Shown here in pieces: positions 13,201 through 26,296 of a DNA stretch of 64,000 bases. The position numbers were made by a program, and so were the translations under genes. The number at the start of each line of letters is the position of its first letter. Positions within the stretch are counted from its first letter, which is position 1. The stretch is from the NCBI RefSeq assembly GCF_002443255.2, contig NW_019211455.1:33197778-33261777 (forward strand). The letters run 5' to 3'. The DNA comes from Varroa destructor (taxonomy: Eukaryota; Arthropoda; Arachnida; Mesostigmata; Varroidae). The notes beneath the pieces were generated by a model. The model was not told the DNA's origin and did no database searches. It saw only the letters and a list, made by a program, of their open reading frames with translations.

Positions 13201-13770
13201 TCCTCCTTTTTACGTTCATCGTTTTTATCAGAACGTTTTAACATGAATTTCGGCGAATCCCATATTACACCAAAAGGGAAGGCATTGCCCAGGTTTCATT
13301 TTGCTAAAAAGCTTCTGTAATGACAGCAACTAGGTTTTTCACTTGATGTCCTAGGATGTTAACCCATCCTTTATACCTTTGAATTGGCCAATTTTCGTTT
13401 TAAAAATGATTATATTAATAATAAAATATTGTAGCCCTAAAGGTCTCTTTCCTCAGCGTTTCTGGCAATCCTTAACAGATTCCACTAACACTCTCCGCTT
13501 TCATTGAGCGTTGATCTTCGTCACTGAAATACAGCCTTGCCTCTAAACTCATAATTCTGTACTGATACTTAATCAGCTTACAATCGGAAATAGCCAAAGA
13601 CTCAATGTAAATATTTAGCAAGTCTTGTTTGTTAAGGATCTGTTGTTTAGAAGTTATTCAAATTTTTTTTGTCTCGGTGAACAGTTCCGAAAGAACTAGT
13701 AGTTAAAATGAGCTTATGCGGGAAACAACTTTCGCTCTTCGACTAACAGAAGCTGGCATCGTTTTTTTAG
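7263..13770. other. 6.5 kb of non-coding DNA, no recognised gene
   Basis: Only short open frames occur, and none shows a family motif. From about 9630 to 11720 no frame of 60 codons opens on either strand. The longest frame (9226-9627, plus, 133 codons) is matched by a 104-codon frame on the opposite strand and has no recognisable domain. TACCATTAGTTTC is duplicated in tandem at 12362-12374 and 12375-12387. Confidence 0.5.
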
Positions 13771-13800
13771 CGAATTATACACCGGCAGGTGTATAATTCG
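13771..13800. repeat. perfect 13-bp inverted repeat (hairpin)
   Basis: CGAATTATACACC at 13771-13783 is followed by a GGCA loop and its exact reverse complement at 13788-13800. It is preceded by a run of T (GTTTTTTTAG). No gene ends next to it, so a bacterial-style terminator is not implied. It may be a tiny foldback remnant. Confidence 0.8.
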
Positions 13801-15789
13801 ATAGGTCTCATTTTCTCCAAAAAGTAAAATATTACAACGAAATGCTTTAAAATTATGCCCGATCCCGTAATCTTTTACTTTTGAGCACGACTGCGCAACT
13901 GAATATTACTACGTCATAGAAGAATTACCCACTGCGCATTTTGTCTGTCAGCGCGGGCCGCCGCATAAAGGGATTTACGAAATCTAGTCACAATATTTTC
14001 ATACGCTTTGAGCATTCACTTTTTAGTTGGGAATAGTGAAGTCCCTGTGTACCGTATCAATAAGCGGTACCTCATTACGATGTCAACACAGGCGGGCTGA
14101 CTTCGGCTTGACTGACATTATATAATTGCATAAAATCTGATAGGCTGTTTAGTTTCTCGAATTGTCGGCGTTGCTCAACACTCCACATCGATAGGAAGTC
14201 GTTGCTGGTGAGCCGTATTGGGAATTTTCGAACTTAAACCTCGAGTTCACTTACCGCTAAGGCATTCGGCTTCAAAGGGTCGCAGGTGAAAACGCTAGAC
14301 GTAATCAGCACGTGACTAAGCCCTTCGCTTATCGAGAACCTCATCGATCATTGTTGGAAAATCCTTAGATGATTTCATGTCACCAGACGGAAAATTATTG
14401 AAGTGAATATAAGTTTTTTTACTATTTTGGAATTCACGTGATGCTGGCGTTCCTATCTAACGAAACATCCTTAGCTTCAAGGACAATTGAGAACCGATTC
14501 GGATGTAGAAAATGCGCTGCTAATACAAGTACAACTACCTCACCTTCCATCTCGGAACTTCACATTCGATTCAACAATATTTGCTCTGTTACGCTACATG
14601 AGAATAACTTATACAGTCGTATTGTTATCCGAGGCGGAACTGCAGAAGCTGGTAGGCTTAGTAACACGAGTTAGAATGGCGGATACGAACGCGGTCGTGA
14701 AATCGAAAAGATCGCGAACAAAGCACCTGTATGCAGTTGCTTATTTCCAACACTTTCGTTTCTCTTTTGTTGATGAAGACAATTTAGGTTGGCTGTCTTC
14801 ATTTCCCAGCATATGTATACACTTCTTAGCTTAATAGTAGTGTACTCGGCTAGTTGTTTTGGTTTATGATTTCGTGAATTACCTACATTACTTGGTTGAG
14901 CTTTCCGCTTTTTACATCAGCAATCAATTATACAGAGCTTTATATCGACTTGGCACTTTTAAGGTATCGCCTCTTTCCTTTGAAATTTTGGGACAATGCA
15001 AACCTTAGGTAAAAGGCTAAACAGTCAGCCGTCACATCAAATACGAACGAGCGGTTCGCCTCGGGCAATCTTACAATTCAACTCCTTTCGTAGAATTGTC
15101 GTTCGTAGAAATAGCTTACGCTTATTGAATCGCTCTCTAAATATAGTTTAACCCTTAACGATTCCTGACGAGTAATTATCATGGATAAACATATATTCGC
15201 TCACAGAGTCCTTATGCATGGCCAGATCTTACAAGGAAGATCTTGTACTGGAATTCCTCTTATAAGATTTTAATTATTACTTCTTTTTATAACAAAGGAA
15301 TAAAAACTTCTGTCGATACATAAAGGCCCGTAGCTCAAGGAACCAAATACATGCTTATTTCAAAACAACAGAGTAAACGACTAAAACTTGTGTGCTTCAT
15401 TATACGATGACAATGATTCTGCTTTTCTTTAAAATAAATGCTGTAGAGATGCGATGCGTTGCAAGCGACCTGGCCACCTCAATTAAGACGGTTCTCATTG
15501 TCTGTGACTGTGAACAACTCTGTGGCTTAACGTCGATGTTTTTTTGTATTTTACATCACACGGCAGACATCTAGCATGCCTACGCAGGCAAGTACGCGGC
15601 TGCCATCCATTGTCAGCGATGTAAAGGGTCTTGGCATACAGATTTACTTGGAACTATATTTTATGTTGCTCATAATTGGTTCAATGGTTTAAATGCTTTG
15701 CTATTAACGCTGTTGAATTTTATATTAGTCTATGCAAAGGCGTGTAGCCACTAAATGTATTCAATAATATGAGGTAGCTATCTAAACTA
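13801..15789. other. non-coding stretch
   Basis: AT-rich, no recognised gene. Two overlapping plus-strand frames at 14438-14834 have no motif known to me. Confidence 0.45.
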
Positions 15790-17021
15790 GAAAAACATGT
15801 GAATGCTATTGGAAGCACGAAAAGGCGGGTCATTCGAAAAGTTGAGTTCAGTTGTCAAGTTGACGAAGCGATGCAATTTATCCCTTGAACTCATATCTGA
15901 ATTGTACTATGCGTTGCATATGATTCTGGAGACCTGCTTGAAGAAGCGCCTAGAGCTTTTGCCGAGGATCGAGAGCTTCCTTCTGACAGCCGGTGCGGTT
16001 TTAGGAAACACAAGGCTAGCGCAGTCGGCAATTGATAGGGTTTTTTAGGCCGGGTGAAAAGTCACGCAACTTCAAGATATCTATCCTTCACGATCCTGTT
16101 GAATGTGGAAAACGCTCACGTGCTTGAAGGTGGGCTAGATTCCTTAATACTTCGTTCTTTCGATCCTAGACGACCTGCAGGGCAGATCCGTGGTCAGCGG
16201 GTGGGCCGGTTTTTCATGTCGGCTGAAGTTGCTCAAAGGTCAGTTTTGAGTTCTTTGCTGCAGATCATAGCGTACGACGAAGTCTTGCTGCTGAAAAACT
16301 TCTGCTCCAAAATCGAAACGATTACTAGCACAGATGATCTTGAGCTCACTGATGGGCAAAACCGACCGCGAAGCTCCAGCAGAGCGCAAAGACAATGTTG
16401 GTGAAAGGTCATCCTACTCATTGAGATGAAGAAATGCTCGCCTCTTACGCCTTCACGCTCAACGAGGAAAGAATCAGGTTCGTGGAAACAGCGATAATGC
16501 TAGACGAGACTACTCGCTGGGATCTGAAGACTAACGAAAAATGCATACCTGAATTCGCACCGAATACAGCTGTAAGGAACATTATTCTTGATATTAAAAT
16601 GAAGATAATGCGGCTTGGTCAGAAGCTTACATGTGACTTTGCACCGTGCACTTACTAGGCACGGAGCATTCCAAAACTACCTTTGGGGATCGACCAGGCC
16701 CTTTCGGATAACCGTATTTTGTGCACAGTGAGCTTTGAAGCTACGGCTTAGCACACGCTGGCAGTACACAAGGGGGCTGCTCATACCTAAGAGCGACAAG
16801 CGACACGAAATGTGACACTATCTATCTCCTTACAATGGTACAGCAAATTTGGTAATCTGCCTCGCATGATCGCGCGACACCTGGGGCCACAGCCAGCCAA
16901 GGGGCAGAGGGCTCTAAAGCGAGCGGTATTACGGGGAAGGGAACTTTTTTTTAGATTGTGGCTAACCCTTAAGGAGGACAGGCTAGGAAGGGGAACGAAA
17001 TGTTACTTTCGTATACTGTAG
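15790..17021 (+). pseudogene. R1/Jockey-type non-LTR retrotransposon relic (RT domain)
   Basis: A decayed LINE RT domain, read across at least two frames. In order: a stretch resembling the NYRPISLL...LEKLIxxRL region (about 15870-15970); CGFRKHKAS at 15994-16020, matching QxGFRxGRST; LLNVENAHV at about 16096-16122, matching the catalytic LDVxxAFN motif; FFMSAEVAQRSVLSSLL at about 16210-16260, matching the GVPQGSVLGPLLW box; YDEVLLL just after it, matching MYDxxL; and STDD at 16327-16338 in place of FADD. A downstream frame (16434-16658) corresponds to the post-palm region, and the frame at 16812-17021 may belong to the thumb or C-terminal part. Frameshifts and stops interrupt it, and the Asp of the first catalytic motif is Glu (NVENA), so it is dead. 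Order and spacing of five motifs make the family call firm; the clade is less certain. Confidence 0.78.
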
Positions 17022-20000
17022 TGCTGTCAAGTTAAGAGCTGGGGCGTTAAAATAAAATCGAAATGAATAAGGATTTACCTAGATTTGGAGATATTGAACG
17101 ATAATGGCCTCGACGGAAATGAACCGTAGCGGGCACCTGAATAGCTTGTCCTTTTGGTGCAGCAAGTTTCACGTGTTCTTTTGCATTTAATTGCAATCAA
17201 GTCGAAATAATTTTTATTGCGCTAAAAGAGACAGATTGTTTATATGTTTACGACATTTCAAGAGCGTAAACAATGGTAAATATGTATAGCAGATACAAAT
17301 ATTCACCGTGTTATAGTTATCATACAAGTAGTGCTCTGCTTGATTTGTCTCTGAAGTTGTTTATATACAACTCTCCATGAACGGGTGTCATTTAGTTCCT
17401 CAGTTCGAACCATTTTTAACGCTATTATCGCTCTACACTACGGTATTTCATCTCTCGGACGCTGAGGAGCTATGATATATATCGTTCGGATCGTTGTAAC
17501 TTATCAAACACGTAAAAGCGTGTCTGAAAATGCAACTCAGATCAAAGCTGAAGTAAACAAACCGATTCTACGCTCGTTCAGTAGTGTTAATGTATTTGCC
17601 TATATATAGAGTTGCTAAAGATCGGAACACTATCTAAATTTGATAATGTCGAGATATTTATACCCATTTTCGAAACGGTAGATTTTACGCCCATTCTACG
17701 GACCGGTGTGGCGATTGATTCCATGGATTCTTTCATCCTGTGGATTGAGGTGTAAGAAAATATCGAGAATAGACCCCTCCTTGCAGAACTGAGTCATTAC
17801 CATGCAGGGGAATCGGCGGAGATCATTCAAGGCTTTTACGCATGCAAGCCTTTTTGTAGGACTACTTTCGTAAAAAAAAACTTTTTCAAGCTTGCAAAGG
17901 ATACGTTTCGTGGAACCAGTTAGAGGAACACTTAAATATGATAATTAATAAGAGATTTTGCTTCCTTAAAGGCTTACGGTGTTTCAGCTTTAGTCAGATT
18001 ATCAGAGATTAGATTGTCTAACATTAAAGATGACGCTACTTCTCGAGCGCGTATTTTTCGATTTACATACCAAAAAACTCCCTCGAGTTCTTAAGACAAA
18101 GCGACAATTCCCTCAGAATTCAAAGTAGAGTTGTGGTTTTATCTAATGTGGATTATGCAAAGGTTAAAGGGTCATAATTGATCATATTCTCAGAATTGTT
18201 GATGTGGTAGTGAAGTTTTGTGTGTCGAGACCTGTTTGTAAACAGAAAAAAAATTTTCAAGTCAGATACGCAAACAGTCAATAAAACGGTCGGATGTACT
18301 GATAACATTTATCTTAAGAACGGTAAGCTATCTGAAAAATCAAAGCATATCTGCTAGAACAGATAGATTTTTAAGTACTACCGTTCTCGAATTTACCCTT
18401 TGAAAACCCAGTCAATAACAATTACTATGAAATTTTATCGAAGTGTATCAGTCGTAGAACATTCAGTATGACTTATATGTTAGCAATGCGTAACGAAATG
18501 CTTACCTGTTTTACCTCTTTCACATACTTTTTTGGCAAACTATTTTTCTCATTACATTTTTTAGTCATTATTGATACTGCAAATACTACTTTGCCAGGGC
18601 CATTCGTTAGTCAGTATTGAAAATTAGTATTAAAATGTGTATAATAGCAAGTTATAATACTGCATTTCGACGCGCCACATACAGGTGATTGAGAAGAAGT
18701 CAATGAAGGATGCACAAAACGTATCGACAGACATATCGGAGTAGCGATTTAGGAACTCAGAACGGCTTGTGAATATTAGCAACGACTTAATTCTAATTAA
18801 ATATGTTCTTCGCGTTGTAAATAGCTGGTTATTAACAATTTCAATGAAAACATTTTTACTAAAAATAAAAAAGTACCGATTTATCACTACCTTTTGCACA
18901 CTAACTACAGAGTACGAAAACTCGCAATTGACAAACTAAGTCTCTTCCGACCCACAGCAACACGATTAATGTTCGGGTCCTGTACGTCTAGAGTTCTAGG
19001 TATATAGAAAACAAACAGAGCTTTGTGCTCTAAGGTTTGCCATCTCTAGGTTTTCGAAGTTATGCCAGCTCTCGCTAGTAAGGCAACATCATAAGGTGAT
19101 AGCAATCGGCATTGAAATTGAGGATTTTTGTGCGGAAATTCTGCGTTGTGTCGTTTTCTCGGACACTTTGCACTGCATGCCATTTATCAAAATTAAGCTT
19201 CTGTTTAAGTTTGATATAAAACGGAATAAGCGGGATCCCTCTGTTGTTCGATTAAATTAAGAGTGAATTACAAAAGAGCAATTTTGTAGAACTCTCTGTA
19301 CAAATTAAATTTTGCATAATGGCTGTATGCTTACACCTGCGGGTAGTGCCTGTATCTGAAAATATGAACAAACTTATTATTATTATTACTTATTAAAAAA
19401 TAACTTATTCGTCGCCTTTTGACTTACAAATTATTATAACGTGAATTGTGTCCCAGTGTCACAGTCTAAAGTCGTGTTAACTGGAGAGAAACATTTAATT
19501 CAGATACAACATTTTGATCGTAAAGATTTTTTTGAAATGCACCACAGCCTGCGTCTATGATGTAATCCCTTTTACCGGGCGTGGCGTCCATGACTACACT
19601 ATGATTAGCCATGTGTGTAGCAACGGTTACAACACATACGCTTAAGTCATCAGAGAAAAACTATTAGATTCAGAATATCAGATCTAGATGTGGGTAGAAT
19701 GTACCTTATTTTTGGGCTACAATGCCCATATAATATCCGCCCTGAATCAACCTGTTTAGTTTTTTTAGAGCTCTCCTTTAGATCCTTTTCAGTGTGCCTC
19801 ATACGAGATAGCTCGAACCACAGTAGTATAAATGATGTGTTGGAATTGTCACTATTCATGCAAACAGCAGAGATAAACACTCCAAATATTCGGTGAAGTT
19901 ATCAGATCAGTATATTCATTTATGAAAAGGAAATTTATTTTCTTACATATTCCATTAAATAAAAAAGCAACATAGAGTAGCCCCGTAATCGCTGCGACTA

Positions 20001-20299
20001 TACCCATGACAAACCACGTTCCACGTCAAAGATGGATGATATTATCGGTGACCAAAGTAGTCAAATGTAAGTTCGGCCGCGTGACTGCACACAATCCGTA
20101 CGGACATGTTTAGAACAGCTCTCGAAATTTTTTTTTGAAAATCAAGATTTTCTGCTCGGAAGTTCGCTGCTTTATGTGAAAAAGGGTTGCCGAAGATATT
20201 AGATGTATAGCTTTTTCCGTCAGACTGCGGTGCAGATTTTGCTTTTTCGGATCACTTGGTCTTCGGCGATACTCGAGCATACCTGGTAGAAAGAAGTTC
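17022..20299. other. non-coding stretch
   Basis: AT-rich, with no recognised gene, RNA or repeat. It separates two plus-strand LINE relics. I cannot tell whether these came from one insertion split by later DNA or from two independent insertions. Confidence 0.45.
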
Positions 20300-21260
20300 A
20301 TCTGAGAACGGTGCGTTCGTTAGGGTAGGACAGTTGGCCAGGAAGACAGCCTACGTACCCTCCTGGCGGAGTAATTCTATATTTGTATTACCTCCCAAGC
20401 CCAGAAAAGGCAACAGGCAAATGAGGAAACTAGAGGCCGTATAGTGCAGTCGAATGCGACCAGAACACCTTGCGAGAGCGAAGAAACCGTGAGTCTTCCT
20501 GTTTCGGTGGACAATAATCCATCCGTTGTAAAACAGGAACGATGTCAGAAGAAGGACAACGTGATGTTATGCTACGTTGTTAAAGCTATTACTATTTACG
20601 CAAGATTTTATCATAGAAGTTGAAGAAATTACCCAAAAAAAAACAGGTGGGTTATCCAACTAGAGTTGAATTGTTTAAACGACTCAAAAAATGAGGATCA
20701 TGCGAGAGCAACACAGGAGAAAGCACGAAAAGGAGATTGGTACTCAGATATCCACAGAAAATATCAGAGCAACGAATGCTGCAAAGATGTTTTATGGGCT
20801 AATCAAAACGTGCAAACTGAGGGAAGACATCGTGAATCCTGCAGATATGGAATGGTCGGAGCGGGAGCACAGAAACACTACTCGACTAAGAGTTAGCATA
20901 ACAAAGGGCGAACAGTCAGTAACATCATTCCTGTAATTGCTCACTGGATCAATAAGTACTTCCTACTGGGATACAGAGCTACATACGGAATAGGCGAGGC
21001 ACCTTTACCCATATGCGTACACTGTTGCAGCGTTGTGTCGAAGATTATGCCAAGCACACTTTTATCGATTGGCCTGTGCGGGGCCGGACCACCGAAAAAG
21101 AGTTTACAGATACGATAAGCGCCAGTTTTCTCAGCGTTGTCCGATTCATCTGCGAGTCAATTGAAAGATGGTGCTGAGAACACTAGCTGGCCAGAACTGT
21201 ATCGATTGAGAAGGAAGCGCTAAAAAGAAAAAGAGTGGAACAACTAGTCAGCGAAAGAAA
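20300..21260 (+). pseudogene. R1/Jockey-type LINE relic, two ends joined by a deletion
   Basis: Two separated parts of one LINE ORF2 are visible. At about 20361-20412 the frame reads SWRSNSIFVLPPKPRKG, matching the W(K/R)xARLVLxPKPGK segment at the start of R1-type RT domains. From 20900 the frame reads NKGRTVSNIIPVIAHWIN, matching the KGRWTxxLIPxIxxWI block of the C-terminal region, then CVHC at 21014-21025, then, after a frameshift, EDYAKHTFIDW with His at 21055-21057. This is the C-x2-C...H...C zinc-knuckle-like motif with its last Cys replaced by Trp. A trailing SIERW at about 21160 also fits. Only about 0.5 kb separates the two parts where about 1.3 kb of palm and thumb would be expected, so an internal deletion is inferred. 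The 20690-20895 interval between them is open in two frames but not recognised. Confidence 0.7.
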
Positions 21261-23301
21261 GGGAACAATGGCGAACCTAGACCGCTTCGCTGGATCTGGG
21301 ATGATGGCACCAGATAAACAGCTCAGCAAGAATACACGGAATACTGCTACACAGCCAGGTACGTCGTCGAAGAAGAGCTAAAAACCCCAACGAGACTATC
21401 GTCCCGTAAAGCGGGAAACTCTACAGAACAGTGGATCGTGACCTGACTAATTCACAAATCCACTAGCCGTTTCTGCAAGCTGGTTTACGATAACATTTGA
21501 ATCTGTTCCAGACCATATAGGGTCCAAGGTTTAGTAATTGAGAGCCCCTCGATACTAGACAACAAGGTTTGGGCTGTATTGGTACTTAACCTTTAGGAAA
21601 AAACTGGGATTTGGTACACTTGACGAAAAGTGGTCACCACATTTTCACCAAGCATGATAAATGACGGGTGATCGACTCTCGAGCCTTAACGCGAATTTGA
21701 AAAAGCACTATAATGTTGACTTCTAAGTTCCATAATAAATTAGCACTGGTCGGCGAATGATCCGTCCGGTATTCATTGGAACCATGGACACAAATAGAAC
21801 GTAGTTGTTTCGAAATTATAGTATTTAATTTTCGTCCACTAGAACATACCAATCGAGTCTAACACAGTGTGTGGAAGCCGGTTGTTCTTACAAACTTAAC
21901 AATTTTAATAAAATACTTTGTGGGCAATTCTTTCACCAAAGGTGGAGCTTGGGGATGGGGCAGCTTAAACGACGTTGATTGCTGCTCTTGTGAATCGGAT
22001 CCTTTGTGTTGCCGAAACGCAGTAATGCTCGAATCCACTTCCTAGCCGTCGAGTAAAGTAGAAAATGTCTAGTTTAATACCGTATTATAATAGAATACAC
22101 CTTGCCTTATATCTAGAAGACACTGGTTCTATAAATAAGACAGATTTAGTTATAATGTCATCAGCAGTAGGTTTCTGTATATACAGTCGTTAACTCCCTT
22201 CGATACATTGTAGTGGCGACCGAGGTGGAACAGAGAAAAATGAGACTCAGAATTGAGGCCAATTCTTGAAAATGAAGCACAGAAATGCTCTCCCAGATAA
22301 TACCGAGTGAGTTTTCCGATTACATACGTCCTTACACCATATTATTTGACTCTGTTTTCGGTATCGCATTGCGCATTGATTACTCTGTTTAACTCTCGTA
22401 CTAAAAAGTCTCGTATAAAACTTTTGAAAATTATTTTTATTGGCCATCGGACCGACAGGATATATTCTAGTGAAGTTAGTAGTTACGTTTCATCAGTATT
22501 AGGTAGAGTCATCTACATTGCTTCGAGCACATTAATCAGAAGTCGATCCTTGAAAGCCAAATTTAAACTACACATAATAACGTTACTCAGTATCCACCGT
22601 CTAATCGCTTTCGAAAAGTCTCGACTTTTTCAGCCAAAACCAGTGTCTGGAAGGTATCTCTTTTGCTATTAAAATGTTTCGCATATTTGATCTCTCAGTT
22701 CGATCTGTGTAAATATGACGGTCCCGCAATTTTGTTATATTGCTGGAACAGAATTTTTGGATTGATCAGATTAACCCCGTTTTCCAGTCATCCTCTAAAT
22801 TTTTCTCTGTTGGTAGACAGGTTCGAAACGAGAACGAACATCGCACTCTGATTAGAGACATATTGCAAGAAAATAGTGCCTCAATGATCACAAAATTCGA
22901 GATGAATATCGATGAAAGTTTCACAAGAGTCTCAAGTTTTTTTCGAAACTTAGCGGTTTCGAACTGGTATCGACTTAATCAATTTCTGCTTTTGCGTTCG
23001 GGATTTCTAAATATGTAAGCTGTAGACTTTTTATTGTACTATAACTATTGTACTACTGAACTAGAACTATGGAACTTCTAAGTACAGCTGTTTTCTGTTA
23101 GGTTTCATGGGTAGGACTATCGAGCCTTCATCTTTCTGGCTGCTATGCTTATGTCTTCTTAAATAAATACAGTTGACGCAATTCCATTCATTCAGCAGGA
23201 GTTTTTGTTTTTTGAGGCTCGAGTGAAAAGCGTAAACCTGATTTACCTTAAATAGTTTTATCTGAAGTGTCTCGATACTAAATGCCGAAAGGGAATTGGA
23301 C
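21261..23301. other. non-coding stretch
   Basis: AT-rich; no recognised gene. A plus-strand frame at 22740-23018 has an ordinary soluble-protein composition (HRTLIRDILQENSASM and similar) but no motif I can name. Confidence 0.4.
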
Positions 23302-23344
23302 TAGCAAGGGCGAACGATGTTTACAACATCGTTCGCCCTTGCTA
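23302..23344. repeat. 43-bp near-perfect palindrome (20-bp stem, 3-base loop)
   Basis: TAGCAAGGGCGAACGATGTT at 23302-23321 and its exact reverse complement at 23325-23344 surround the loop TAC. Parts of the stem recur at 33568-33583 (ACTAGCAAGGGCGAAC) and 33619-33630 (ACGATGTTTAC within a longer match). The hairpin therefore looks like a shortened, self-complementary derivative of a larger repeat family. No clear target-site duplication flanks it. Confidence 0.9.
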
Positions 23345-26296
23345 ACAGGCGGTCATTTCATCATCATTATCACAAACATTGCTCTGTTAAAGGCAAACAT
23401 AAACAAAAACAAAAAGAAGCAATAGTTCGGCCTCCGTCACTAACAATAATATCTTTTTATAACATTTTCTTTTATAAATAGTGGTTCGTTATTATGCCGC
23501 GCATATTGTTATCTTTATTCGCTTAATGCTCTTTGAAGAGCTACAGGTGTGTTGACTGATCGGAATAGCTGTGAAAACATAATGATTGATATACGTTGTG
23601 GAGAAACATCCATGGCTAATATTACCGACTTGTCTGGATAATAAGAAATGAGTATCCAAATAATCGGAGGATACGATAGTTTCGATCTTCTTGAAATTTT
23701 ATGTTGTTTTATTTTTTTTTGCAAACGCTGTGTTAACTTATAGTATACGTAACTCACAAGTTAGCTTCGAGTCAGACGCGTTACAAACGAAGCGCTCGGA
23801 GAAAAAACGATCGACTAAGGCTCTTTGGCGTTGAAACTTTAGGTGTCGCGACTATTTTCTCATAAATATTTAATTTCGTTTGCTTCTATCTAATTTTTCA
23901 GGTTACATGAAAGAATTTGCAGTTTTCTTTGTTAATGTCTAGGTGATATAGGTCTAGGTAGCGTAACTTTTTTCAAACAGATGCTCCGCTTTTCCTTTAT
24001 TTCTAAACCTAAGTCAAAGGTACGCACTGTAAGTTAAAGTGAAAAATCACAGCGTCGGAACAGTGCACCTTGTCAAAATCTATATCCGACTCTGCTTGTA
24101 TGTTTATAAAGCTAAGCATTTTTTTCTCTAAATGGAAGTTGAATTGAACATTTTCCTTCTGTCTAACACAATTTTGTCGTTACTGCCATTTCAGGTGAGT
24201 CTGAATGCTATTTAGGGAGGCCTCATATTTGTTGGCGCTTAACCTTAACTACGAGCTCGAAAATCGATAAAATTAATTGGTAAGTTATGCTTAGTCATCT
24301 CAGATTTACAACTGAATCGGGATTAAGCTCCGAATCGAACTCTCGAAGATCATTGCTGCGACTCTCTCTAAATTTTGCTCTTTTTGTCCCGCGGGAGACT
24401 TAAGCCCTAATTGTATAAGATCATCAGAACTTCAGAAGTAGAAAAATTATCGATATGTAGTTTCAGTAGATTTTATGAATAAAAAAAGCGAAATTATATA
24501 TTTAACTGTTCGATAGAATATACTCAAGCGAGAAGAGAGACAACTTAGCTCTATTAAAAAATCCTTATCTGATCAGCGGATGCTTTGTATTCCGGGAACG
24601 TTGATTGGTCATTCTTTTTTGGATGGTTTGTTTCTTATCGTCAACTATCGGCTGACGCGTTGGGTTACACTTCATTGATTCCGAATTTTTATTAATACCT
24701 TGCCCTTATATGGTCTCTGCAGAGATATAGTATTGAAGACCCGGAAAGCTCTTTGAAACCGAGCCGTTACGAAACACAGATATTCACAATCGTTATAACA
24801 TAGAGATATTGTTGTTGGTTAGCATCCGTTAGACTGGAAATGTTGTGTCAAAAACGTAACGTGCGAAGACCCACTGAACCCTTTCGGGTCGAAGGCCCAA
24901 AAACGGGTTGCATCGAGTTAGCTTTCAGGCAAAAGGAGGCGTCTGCTATATGTTACTTTCCCATATTCATTCATATTTCTTCCATAATATCTTAAATCAT
25001 TTTACTAATATATTGAAAGAGACATAATAACAATTTGACGCTACAGCTTTTGATACACATTGTGCAACAATGCATGTTACCTAGCAAAAGTGTTTTCGAT
25101 ATCCTAAATCTATCGCGAACCTGGTAGTGACCTATTCGTCATAAAAGAAATACCAATAGTATGCGTCATAGGAAATTTGGGGATTTTTTTGATCGTTTTT
25201 AGAAGATGCATACTATGCATGCGTCTTTTACACACATTGTAAACATCAAAAAATCTTGCAAGTCTTTCCTGTTTGAAGCTGCGATGCTTTGCCATTATTA
25301 TTCCGGACGGTATACGATTTGTTTCATTTAACTGGTCACATTCAGCTGTGTTTTCTGCATTGCCACAGAGCTTCACTAATAGGGGCTGTAATGGTAATAC
25401 CATGATATTATATTGTAGTATCTTTCCTCGCAACGGAGCATTGTGCGTCTTACGTGCTGTACATCTGCTCGAACATTTGTCTGAAATTTTGTCATAATAT
25501 TGTTCAAATCTTAGCTAACCCCGAGGTTAGCGATATTTTATTATTGCCAGCTATTTTAGCAAGCCACTGGGAACACACATTGTCTACACGTTAACTTACA
25601 CAAGGGAAAGTTGTACGTCAGCTTGGAAAGTACCAACCACTTGTGCACACGTGTACATATTCCCTAATAAAAGAACGACGAAAGATCGTATTTATAAGTA
25701 TTCACGTAAATTTGACTACCTAAATAATATACTGATCAAAATCGAGGCCAGCATCGAAAAATATGCCAAAGCTTCTGTTGGTACTAACAGCTTCCGCAAT
25801 CCTGGGATCAAGCTTAAGGGGTACATATTTAAAGACACATAACAGAATTCCATTTCCGGCATAGTACTCATATCAACGGCTGCTTGCTACAATCAGGCTC
25901 AGGTTAATGCACATTGCAGCACAAGACCGTTAGCGTATTTACAACAATGAACAACAGCACAAGAATATCGGGTTGTATCAGGCATAAGGACTGAATCCAG
26001 CTGTAAGGACCATAGCCATTTTGCGTTTCTCTTCTGAGCTGCCGCGACTTCCGCTAGATAAACGTGTAAATACTAATGTAGCGTTCTTATATAACATTTA
26101 TTTCACCTAAGAGTAAACTAGGTTCCGGGTCGCTTGGTCGATTTATGCGCCTTGAGAATAATTTTTATTGCTAATTTAGGCAAGTATTACTTAAGCAAGA
26201 GATATTTTAAACTTTTGCTACAGTGAGCGGTTGGACGAACGATAAATCCATGTCGAACAGGATTGAAAGGACACCAAAAACGTCATTTTTGCCATA
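23345..26296. other. non-coding stretch
   Basis: AT-rich and without a recognised gene. At 24186-24200 the sequence GCCATTTCAG|GTGAGT joins a pyrimidine-rich splice acceptor directly to a consensus donor. A small 7-bp hairpin (GCTAACC/GGTTAGC) lies near 25513-25530. Opposed frames at 25110-25433 (minus) and 25273-25497 (plus) have no recognised domain. Confidence 0.4.
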
